NCBI GenBank assembly: GCA_964522445.1
Contig: CAZFUY010000046.1
Span: 1-22,457, forward strand
Length of the DNA stretch: 22,457 nucleotides
Source: CAZFUY01 sp964522445
Lineage (GTDB): Bacteria > Pseudomonadota > Gammaproteobacteria > SZUA-229
Direction: 5' to 3'
This document shows positions 1-6,214 of this stretch, piece after piece (position 1 is the stretch's first letter; each line of letters begins with the position of its first letter). The position numbers and the translations under genes are program-made. Under the pieces are notes generated by a model. The model ran no database searches. It was not told the DNA's origin and worked only from the letters and a program-made list of their open reading frames with translations.

Positions 1-1
1 A

Positions 2-1453
2 GTGATGCAGATCTCTCAAGTTTTGGCGGGCTATACTCTTGGAGGTGCTGACTTATTACGTCGTGCCATGGGTAAGAAAAAAGCTGAAGTTATGGCCGAG
101 CAGCGTTCAGTATTTAAAGAAGGCGCGATTAATAATGGTATAGATCCCGGTCTGGCAATGAAGATCTTTGATCTGGTGGAAAAATTTGCAGGTTATGGTT
201 TTAACAAATCTCACTCGGCTGCTTATGCCTTATTGTCTTATCAGACGTGCTGGCTAAAAGCGCATTACCCTGCGGAGTTTATGGCAGCTGTACTTTCTGC
301 TGATATGGATAATACTGATAAAGTGGTAACGCTTGTTGAAGATTGTCATCGCATGAATTTAGATGTGTTAACGCCTGATATTAACCGTTCAATATATAAA
401 TTTAGTGTGCCAGAAGATGGTCAGGTTTTATTTGGTTTAGGCGCTATAAAAGGCGTGGGTGAAGCGGCTTTAGATGGCATTATAGAAGAGCGTAATAATA
501 ACGGTACTTTTAAAGATCTGTATGATTTCTGTCGTCGTATCGATGGCAGAAAAGTAAACAAGCGAGTCATGGAAGCGCTCATTAAATCAGGCACTATGGA
601 TAAGCTGGGGCCAAACCGAGCAAGCTTAATGGCGCGATTGCAGGATGCGATTCAGGCCGCTGATCAATACCAGCAAAATGCCAGAGTAGGGCAGGATGAT
701 TTGTTCGGTTCATCGACAGACGATGACAGTATTGCGCCAGTTGATGAAATTACTGTGCCCGAATGGGAAGAAGAACAGCGTCTTACATTAGAAAAAGAAA
801 CGTTGGGATTGTATCTCACCGGCCATCCTATAGAACGCTATGAACAGGAGCTTAGAAAATTTACCACTTGCCCATTGGGCTCTCTTGCCGATGTTGTCGC
901 ACCGGCTGAAGCTGGTGGCGGTGGTTATATGGCGCGACGCAATGGTAAAGAATATAAGCTGGCTGGACTGATGATTGGCATTCGTGTGCGTCGAACTAAA
1001 ACGGGTGGAAAGATTGTTTCTGCAGTGCTGGATGATAAAACGGCTCGAGTTGAAGTACGCATATACGAAGAGCAGTTTGAAAAATATGGCTATCTTCTAA
1101 ATAAAGATAAACTTATTATTGTTGAAGGTGGCGTGGTTTATGACGATTACTTTGGTGGTTATCGTATAACGGCAAAAACAATTTATGACATTACAGAAGC
1201 AAGACAAAGATTTGCCAAACGTATTGAAATAAAAGTAAATGAAAAGCAGGCAGCCAATGGGTTTTTGCATGAATTAAATACTGTGTTGCAACCGTTTCGT
1301 GAAGGTAATTGTCCAGTATGGATTAATTATAAAAAACAGCATGTTTATGTCACGCTTTCATTGGGCGATGACTGGCATGTTCAGCCCAGTGATGAATTAT
1401 TAAATCGATTAAGTAAACTTGCGGGTGAAGATGAAGTGGGTGTTGTGTATTAA
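2..1453 (+). CDS. dnaE: DNA polymerase III subunit alpha (DnaE), C-terminal part, 5' truncated
   Basis: This is the catalytic subunit of the replicative DNA polymerase, cut off at its N-terminus by the window edge; 483 residues of a protein that is about 1160 residues in E. coli remain. The first visible residues (SQVLAGYTLGGADLLRRAMG, then FAGYGFNKSHSAAYALLSYQ at about 63-82) match the fingers region of DnaE almost residue for residue. A helix-hairpin-helix region follows (GLGAIKGVGEAAL, about 145-157). A clamp-binding pentapeptide, QDDLF at 231-235, corresponds to the E. coli QADMF motif. The OB-fold (about 315-395) and a C-terminal tau-binding-type region come next. The first codon shown (GTG) is internal to the gene, not a true start. 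Residues AYVMARRNG-like at about 308-315 are a small insertion relative to what I remember of E. coli. The frame is intact to the TAA. Function and identity are very secure; the downstream neighbour is hidden by the assembly gap. Confidence 0.97.
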   Translation: MMQISQVLAGYTLGGADLLRRAMGKKKAEVMAEQRSVFKEGAINNGIDPGLAMKIFDLVEKFAGYGFNKSHSAAYALLSYQTCWLKAHYPAEFMAAVLSADMDNTDKVVTLVEDCHRMNLDVLTPDINRSIYKFSVPEDGQVLFGLGAIKGVGEAALDGIIEERNNNGTFKDLYDFCRRIDGRKVNKRVMEALIKSGTMDKLGPNRASLMARLQDAIQAADQYQQNARVGQDDLFGSSTDDDSIAPVDEITVPEWEEEQRLTLEKETLGLYLTGHPIERYEQELRKFTTCPLGSLADVVAPAEAGGGGYMARRNGKEYKLAGLMIGIRVRRTKTGGKIVSAVLDDKTARVEVRIYEEQFEKYGYLLNKDKLIIVEGGVVYDDYFGGYRITAKTIYDITEARQRFAKRIEIKVNEKQAANGFLHELNTVLQPFREGNCPVWINYKKQHVYVTLSLGDDWHVQPSDELLNRLSKLAGEDEVGVVY

Positions 1454-1472
1454 TATTTGTAAGTTTGATTTT

Positions 1473-1572
1473 NNNNNNNNNNNNNNNNNNNNNNNNNNNN
1501 NNNNNNNNNNNNNNNNNNNNNNNNNNNNNNNNNNNNNNNNNNNNNNNNNNNNNNNNNNNNNNNNNNNNNNNN
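1473..1572. other. Assembly gap of exactly 100 Ns
   Basis: One hundred consecutive Ns separate the end of dnaE (stop at 1453) from the MCE operon. A run of exactly 100 is the usual placeholder for a scaffold gap of unknown size, so any amount of sequence could be missing. In many gammaproteobacteria accA follows dnaE, and it is absent here, which fits missing sequence or a break in synteny. The flanking 1454-1472 and 1573-1644 contain no gene that I can see. Confidence 0.97.
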
Positions 1573-1644
1573 ACTTTTCTTAAGCGACTAATTATAACCA
1601 GTTTGTAACAGTTGCTAATTATCAGATGAAATGGGAGATTCTGA

Positions 1645-2433
1645 ATGATTCAATCTTTAAATACAATATTGGGTTGGCCCGGCTCGTTTGTATTGCGAAG
1701 ACTGTCCTATTTAGTTGATCTTGTAACTTTTATTCTCATTGCTTTAAAAGACTGGTTTAAATATATACGCATATTTGATCGCCAGAGTTACCGTCCCTTA
1801 GTTACACAAATTATTTTTACCGGCATAGATGCTTTGCCGACAATAATATTTCTAGGTGTCGTCACAGGTTTTATTTTTACTTACAGGCTTATTGCTTTAT
1901 TTGATTCCATTGGCGATACCGTAACTATTCTAAATTATGCTATTGGTCTGGAATTAGGTCCTATGATTTCGGCTATTATTTTAATTAGTCGAACGGGGTC
2001 AGCTATTACAGTTGATTTAGGTAATATGAAGTTACATAAAGAAATACAGGCACTGGAACTGATGGGAATAGATATTAATAATTACCTTGTTGCTCCACGT
2101 ATATTAGGTGCGACTATCTCGCAGTTATCTATAGCTGTTTTCTTTACATTAGTCACTATGTCGACTGGAATTCTGTTAAGTGGTTTATTATTATCACCAA
2201 CTTATTTTAAATATTTTTTTGAATTAGCTGTTGGTCTTGATTCTATGGTATTACCAGTGTTTATTTTTAAAAATATATTATTTGGTTTATTTATAGGTGC
2301 AATTTCATGCTATCACGGCCTGAGTGTAAGAGAATCTGCAACTGAAGTACCTCAACAAACACAGCAAGCTATTGTAAATAGTCTTTTAATGCTCTTTATG
2401 GTGGATGCTGTTTTTGCATTATTAATGATCTGA
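1645..2433 (+). CDS. MlaE-family ABC transporter permease (MCE lipid transport)
   Basis: This is an inner-membrane permease of the MlaE family, which moves phospholipid or other lipids between inner membrane and periplasm in MCE transport systems. Length (262 residues) is normal for the family. It has an amphipathic N-terminal region followed by about five hydrophobic segments. The family signature is well preserved: ELGP at 103-106, SRTGSA at 115-120, the cytoplasmic coupling helix with EIQALELMGID at 133-143, and a C-terminal SCYHGLSVRESATEVPQQTQ stretch at 221-240 matching the usual CYxGL.V..GA..V...T pattern. The start ATG is preceded by GGGAG about 8 bases upstream. It is the first gene of a four-gene plus-strand operon and ends one base before the next start. 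The coupling helix is intact although its partner ATPase is degenerate. Confidence 0.93.
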   Translation: MIQSLNTILGWPGSFVLRRLSYLVDLVTFILIALKDWFKYIRIFDRQSYRPLVTQIIFTGIDALPTIIFLGVVTGFIFTYRLIALFDSIGDTVTILNYAIGLELGPMISAIILISRTGSAITVDLGNMKLHKEIQALELMGIDINNYLVAPRILGATISQLSIAVFFTLVTMSTGILLSGLLLSPTYFKYFFELAVGLDSMVLPVFIFKNILFGLFIGAISCYHGLSVRESATEVPQQTQQAIVNSLLMLFMVDAVFALLMI

Positions 2434-2434
2434 T

Positions 2435-3184
2435 ATGAAAGATATTCTTATACAGGCAAAAGGCGTTAGACCGTATATTGAAGGTGGTCAGTCTTTCCCT
2501 GCTATAGATTTAAATATATTTTCATCTTCTATTATCAGTATTATTGGTCCTGTATCAGCAGGAAAAAACACCTGGTTAAAAACTCTTGCAGGTATGCTGG
2601 AACTTGAAATGGGTGAGTTGATTTTACTGGGTCATAATATGGCAGACATGAAAAGGGATGACTGGTTAAGTATACGAAAAGACATCGCTTATGTTGGTGT
2701 TGATACATCTCTGTTGTCTGTATTAAGTGTTATGGAAAATATATTGCTGCCTGCTTCTTATCATAAGTTGGCAGGTCGAAGCGAATTAATTGAACGTGCC
2801 AGTATTATGTTGCTGGAGATTGGTTTTAATGATGATTCAGCCTTTAGTCAGTTGCCAGCCTATATTAATTTAACGCAGCGTTATTATGCTATGCTGGTAC
2901 GTGCGTTTATGCTGAATCCTAAAGTTATATTTATTGATGATATGTTCTCTCAGTTGGGTGCTACAGCATCAGAAAATATAAATCATTTTTTGCAAAAAAG
3001 AATAGAAGAAAATGGTTTGGCAGTAATTCAGAATACACGTGATATGAGGCACGCTATAAAGTCTTCAACAGAAATACTATTTGTGTCACCTTCAAATATG
3101 CTGGTATTTAAAGACAGGGGAGATCTGTTTGGATCAGTAGAGGCTGATGTAGCAGATTACCTTAGCCGATACCATATTAATTAA
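2435..3184 (+). CDS. MlaF-like ABC ATPase homologue with degenerate catalytic motifs
   Basis: By position and overall alignment this is the nucleotide-binding subunit of the MCE transporter (249 residues, one base after the permease gene), but most catalytic motifs are altered. Walker A is GPVSAGKNT at 38-46: the lysine is kept, but the Mg-binding Ser/Thr directly after it is Asn45. The Q-loop glutamine is replaced (about V89). The LSGGQ signature reads INLTQ at 144-148. Walker B ends in Asp-Asp (IFID-D, 165-169), so the catalytic Glu is Asp169. The D-loop is QLGA instead of GLDP. The switch histidine (VTHDM in homologues) is Arg202 in NTRDM. The frame is intact and the flanking framework (RKDIAYV, SVMENILLP, VRAFMLNPKVIFID) aligns well, so this is not simple decay. 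It may be a structural, non-hydrolysing subunit, or one that pairs with an active MlaF from elsewhere. Family membership is secure; loss of hydrolysis is inferred. Confidence 0.88.
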   Translation: MKDILIQAKGVRPYIEGGQSFPAIDLNIFSSSIISIIGPVSAGKNTWLKTLAGMLELEMGELILLGHNMADMKRDDWLSIRKDIAYVGVDTSLLSVLSVMENILLPASYHKLAGRSELIERASIMLLEIGFNDDSAFSQLPAYINLTQRYYAMLVRAFMLNPKVIFIDDMFSQLGATASENINHFLQKRIEENGLAVIQNTRDMRHAIKSSTEILFVSPSNMLVFKDRGDLFGSVEADVADYLSRYHIN

Positions 3185-3191
3185 TAGAAAA

Positions 3192-3196
3192 AAGGA
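3192..3196 (+). promoter_or_regulatory. Ribosome binding site supporting a non-canonical ATT start of the MCE gene
   Basis: The sequence AAGGA lies here, seven bases before ATT at 3204 and four before ATA at 3201. No ATG, GTG or TTG occurs in the reading frame between the upstream TAG at 3150 and TTG at 3306, and TTG 3306 falls inside the membrane anchor. The site therefore favours ATT 3204 as the start. Confidence 0.55.
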
Positions 3197-3203
3197 AACT
3201 ATA

Positions 3204-4127
3204 ATTAAGACACGTTCAACACATTATATACATAGAACAAGCTATAGTTTTCAGGAAAAAATTGTAGGTGTTTTTGTTTTATCTGCTGTTTGTATATTAA
3301 TAGCCTTGTTGTTCTCGACTATAAAAAGTCAGAATATTTTTGAAGAGCATTTTGTTATTTACGGAAAGCTTGGTTCTGCTGAAGGTTTAAGTAAAGAAAC
3401 AATAGTGCAGATATCAGGCATAGAAGTTGGCAAGGTTGCAGATATAGATATTACTGAAGAAAATGAAATTAAGTTAACAATGTTTATTTATGATCGTTAT
3501 CACCGATTATTGCGTGAAGACTCAGAAATTAAGGTTAGTGGGCTTAATGCCGCCATTATAGGAAAGTCAATAATTGTAATTACTGCAGGCTCATATGAAA
3601 AGCCTCTTATTAAAGAGGGAGCTGTATTGCCCGTACAGAAAATGCATTCTATTGATGATGTTATAGTCAGAGCAAAATCTACCATTGAAATAATTAATAT
3701 TATGATTAAAAATTTATCATTAATTGTTGAAGCTGTTCATCCTGAAGATATTAAAAAAACCATGTTCTCCTTTACAGAGATGGCGGCTAGCCTTGAAAAA
3801 ATCACAAAGCGGGTAGAATCAGGAAAAGGAGTTGTTGGAGCTGCATTATACAATAATAAAATGGAAGAAGATTTGCGGAGTGGAATTTCAAATATAAAAC
3901 AGGCAACAGAAGATCTAAAAAATATTATACAAACACTAGAAACTGATATGCAGCAAGTGCCAGGAGTCATTAATAACGTTGACTCAGTAATTAATCAGGC
4001 AGAGAAAACTATGCGGGAAACTCAGAAGACAATACAGGCAACACAAAGAATATGGCCTATTTCATCTGCTTTACCAGAAAAAGATACCAGTAATAAAATT
4101 GTTAGCCCAATGCCAGCAAATGATTAA
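3204..4127 (+). CDS. MlaD-family (MCE domain) periplasmic lipid-binding protein, probable ATT start
   Basis: This is an MCE-domain protein that would be anchored in the inner membrane and carry lipid across the periplasm together with the MlaE-type permease. Reading from ATT 3204 gives 307 residues: a short basic N-terminus (KTRSTHYIHRTSYSFQEK), one transmembrane segment at about 20-40 (IVGVFVLSAVCILIALLF), an MCE domain at about 48-135 (including GLSKETIVQISGIEVGKVADI), then a long region predicted to be helical or coiled-coil to about residue 285 and a loose tail. The first standard start codon (TTG 3306) would delete most of the anchor, so I prefer ATT 3204; ATA 3201 is the alternative, and a sequencing error in an ATG is possible. 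It begins 19 bases after the ATPase gene and overlaps the following lipoprotein gene by 8 bases. It is longer than E. coli MlaD (about 180 residues), more like the MCE proteins with C-terminal helical needles. Confidence 0.85.
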   Translation: MKTRSTHYIHRTSYSFQEKIVGVFVLSAVCILIALLFSTIKSQNIFEEHFVIYGKLGSAEGLSKETIVQISGIEVGKVADIDITEENEIKLTMFIYDRYHRLLREDSEIKVSGLNAAIIGKSIIVITAGSYEKPLIKEGAVLPVQKMHSIDDVIVRAKSTIEIINIMIKNLSLIVEAVHPEDIKKTMFSFTEMAASLEKITKRVESGKGVVGAALYNNKMEEDLRSGISNIKQATEDLKNIIQTLETDMQQVPGVINNVDSVINQAEKTMRETQKTIQATQRIWPISSALPEKDTSNKIVSPMPAND

Positions 4128-4974
4128 TCTTAAAAAAACATATTATTTATTTTTAATCAGTATATTTATATTGTCGTTATTTTCGTGCGCCTCTGTGCCG
4201 CAGGAAGAAAATCCATTCTGGATTGAAACGGCAGACATATTAACGGCTAATGGTATTGAGTACTATAATAATCAGCGGTTCTTTTTAGCAAAAAAAGAAT
4301 TTCTTGAAGCTTTAAATGCTTATCAGCGATTTAATGATGTGCAGGGTATGGCTAAGACTCGATTAAATCTGACCAAGACATTAATTTCTTTAGGTGAAAA
4401 TCCAGATCAGCATATTAATATGTTATATAAGTTAATTAATGAAAATAATCTTTCTGACCTTTTAATTTATGCTGATATTATGCATGTGTCAATTAATATA
4501 GATAATGGCCTGTATGATGAAGCGGAAAGTATTTTAAATAAATATATACATGAAACAAATTTACAGAAAGATGTTTTTATAGCGATTTTAATAAATAGAC
4601 TTCGTGTGGCCTTCGTTAAAAATATTGCGATTAAACAATGGTTACAGGAATATGAATATTCAATTGATAAAGATAATAAACTTTATAGTGCAAGATTATT
4701 ACGATTTAAAGCTCAATATGCGCATATAAATAATGAAAAAGAAAAGTCAGGTCAATTATTTAAACAGGCCTTAAATGAATATCGGCTATTAGCTAACTCG
4801 AAAGGTGTTTTTTTAACTCTAAAAGAATGGGGTGACAGTTTAATTGAACAAAAGGACTGGGATAATGCATATATTCACTTTAATAGTGCGCTAATTGTTG
4901 CACAGAGTATGGGTAATAAAAGTGATATTTTAGTTGTGCAGAAAAATTTATTAAAAATAGAGAAGCATCGTTAA
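4120..4974 (+). CDS. TPR-like lipoprotein of the MCE operon
   Basis: This encodes a 284-residue lipoprotein. I chose ATG 4120 because it gives a textbook signal: two lysines, a hydrophobic core and a lipobox LFSC with Cys23; Ala and Ser follow, so no inner-membrane retention Asp is present and an outer-membrane location is likely. The mature part is helical with TPR-like patterns, for example ILTANGIEYYNNQRFFLAKK (about 41-60) and DWDNAYIHFNSALIVAQSMG near the C-terminus. Its start overlaps the MCE gene stop (ATGATTAA), suggesting coupled translation. Related MCE operons usually place an ABC_trans_aux (PqiC/LetC-like) lipoprotein here; this one looks like a TPR solenoid instead. It could be the outer-membrane docking partner of the MCE bridge (inference). 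A specific family is not recognised. Confidence 0.8.
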   Translation: MINLKKTYYLFLISIFILSLFSCASVPQEENPFWIETADILTANGIEYYNNQRFFLAKKEFLEALNAYQRFNDVQGMAKTRLNLTKTLISLGENPDQHINMLYKLINENNLSDLLIYADIMHVSINIDNGLYDEAESILNKYIHETNLQKDVFIAILINRLRVAFVKNIAIKQWLQEYEYSIDKDNKLYSARLLRFKAQYAHINNEKEKSGQLFKQALNEYRLLANSKGVFLTLKEWGDSLIEQKDWDNAYIHFNSALIVAQSMGNKSDILVVQKNLLKIEKHR

Positions 4975-5090
4975 TCTTGATAAAATATTTAAATACTTAA
5001 ATTATATGTTGTTAAGTGTTGATGTTTCAGGTAGGTATAATTCTTATCTTTGTTAGTATGGCTAAAAAAACAGGCTATCTACAAATAACT

Positions 5091-6203
5091 CTATCGGTGT
5101 TTAAACCAGCGTGTAATTGATAGATCTGCATTTTTTGAGTTAGCAATAAAAGTTGATGGTTTAAATGTGTGAATAGAACCATTACTGGCCTGTACTTTTG
5201 TGCTTGAGCCCATGTCTATTTTAACTATACCCCGGGTTCTTGGAATTACAGCGGCAACTTTAACCTGTTTGTAATCGGGTGGTACTACGCGTTTTTGAGA
5301 ACTAAGTTTACTAATAATGCGCTCAAGATCAAGGCGGCGATTATATGATGCAATAAAATATATTTCTTCCACGCCTTTGTAATCATCCAGTCCATACCAT
5401 TCTGTTCCGCCGGGAACCAGGTAGCTTTTATTTGCTCTTACAGGATTATATAAATTACTGCCAGGGTCAGGAAAAACAGATGCTACATAGCCTGTTGCAT
5501 CTATACCTATAATGTAAATATAACAGTCACAGGAAGATTTAAAAGACAGTTTTATTTTGTCTCCTGCTTTTGGATTGCCCTGTACGCTATAAAGAATCTC
5601 ACCATCTTCAATGGGGGTGGGTGGAGTCTCACCTTTCTCTGTCATACGTTGAGCAAGGATGTCTACATCAAGAGACATAGGTTGTTGCTGGTAACTTTGT
5701 TGCTCTGTGTTTTGATTAGCATAGTAGTCCTGTTGGTCATTATTGTCCTGATTAGAGTAGTCATTTTGCTGGCTGTTACTGCTTTGATCGATGTAGTCAT
5801 TCTGCTGATTATCATATTGTTGATTTTCATAGTCCTGTTCAGTATTGTAATTCTGCTGGTTGTTTTCCTGGTCGTCATAATACCCCTGATTTTGAGACTT
5901 ATCTGGTGAGCCAGCCTGTAGAGCAAATTCTTCACGCCTAACTTTTTTCTTTCTTTTAAATGCTTCCTTTGTATCAGCAGCCATGGCATATAACAACTCT
6001 TCAACCTGGTCACCATATTTTGGGGAATAGTTATGAGCAGCAGTAGAAACCAGGTTTTTTCCAAAGATTGTGGCAAAAGTTTCTAATGTGGTTCCAACAA
6101 GACAGGATGTCAGCATAGGTAACAATAAAATAATGCTAATTAAGGCAAAATATTTTTTTGTTATGGAAATTATAGAGGGTATGGTTATTTTTGAATTAGT
6201 CAT
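5091..6203 (-). CDS. DUF4384-type lipoprotein with N/Q/Y-rich linker
   Basis: This encodes a 370-residue lipoprotein: an N-terminal hydrophobic stretch with lipobox LTSC (Cys34), a short helical region (about 40-100, with a basic patch KRKKKVRRE), a low-complexity linker at about 103-175 made almost only of Asn, Gln, Asp, Tyr and Ser, and a C-terminal DUF4384-like domain at about 200-345. Recognisable landmarks of that domain are GDKIKLSFKSSCDCYIYIIG, the VFPDPGSNLYNP segment and a PGG.EWYGL turn, ending with EIYFIAS. It closes with TRGIVKIDMG, a motif that recurs in the DUF4384-type protein at 8909-10423. The start ATG (6201-6203 on the minus strand) has only a weak ribosome site; it lies 11 bases after the stop of the upstream gene, so the two are probably cotranscribed. 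DUF4384 domains are often found with caspase-like proteins, and an exported CHAT protein is encoded 6 kb away. Confidence 0.82.
   Translation of the reverse strand: MTNSKITIPSIISITKKYFALISIILLLPMLTSCLVGTTLETFATIFGKNLVSTAAHNYSPKYGDQVEELLYAMAADTKEAFKRKKKVRREEFALQAGSPDKSQNQGYYDDQENNQQNYNTEQDYENQQYDNQQNDYIDQSSNSQQNDYSNQDNNDQQDYYANQNTEQQSYQQQPMSLDVDILAQRMTEKGETPPTPIEDGEILYSVQGNPKAGDKIKLSFKSSCDCYIYIIGIDATGYVASVFPDPGSNLYNPVRANKSYLVPGGTEWYGLDDYKGVEEIYFIASYNRRLDLERIISKLSSQKRVVPPDYKQVKVAAVIPRTRGIVKIDMGSSTKVQASNGSIHTFKPSTFIANSKNADLSITRWFKHR
5680..5895 (-). repeat. Low-complexity Asn/Gln/Asp/Tyr coding tract in the DUF4384 lipoprotein
   Basis: The region encodes an irregular run of Q, N, D, Y and S with phrases such as QQNDYSNQDNNDQQDYYANQ. 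The codons are dominated by CAG, CAA, AAT, GAC and TAT/TAC in imperfect short repeats. The opposite strand reads as an artificial hydrophobic open frame (Leu/Val/Ile), which is a by-product of this composition. Borders are approximate. Confidence 0.75.
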
Positions 6204-6214
6204 AGTGTTTATAT

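Noticed and set aside
2435..3184. Calling the ATPase-like gene a pseudogene
   Set aside because: The frame is full length with normal spacing and ribosome context, and framework residues are preserved; motif loss alone does not make it a pseudogene.
3306..4127. TTG 3306 as the start of the MCE gene
   Set aside because: It would cut the transmembrane anchor and lacks a ribosome site, while the upstream in-frame sequence encodes a proper anchor.
5649..5909. Plus-strand open frame of 86 codons, almost entirely Leu/Val/Ile, looking like a membrane protein
   Set aside because: It lies exactly antisense to the Asn/Gln/Asp/Tyr-rich tract of the DUF4384 lipoprotein; CAG/AAT/GAC codons read as Leu/Val/Ile on the other strand, so it is a composition artefact.
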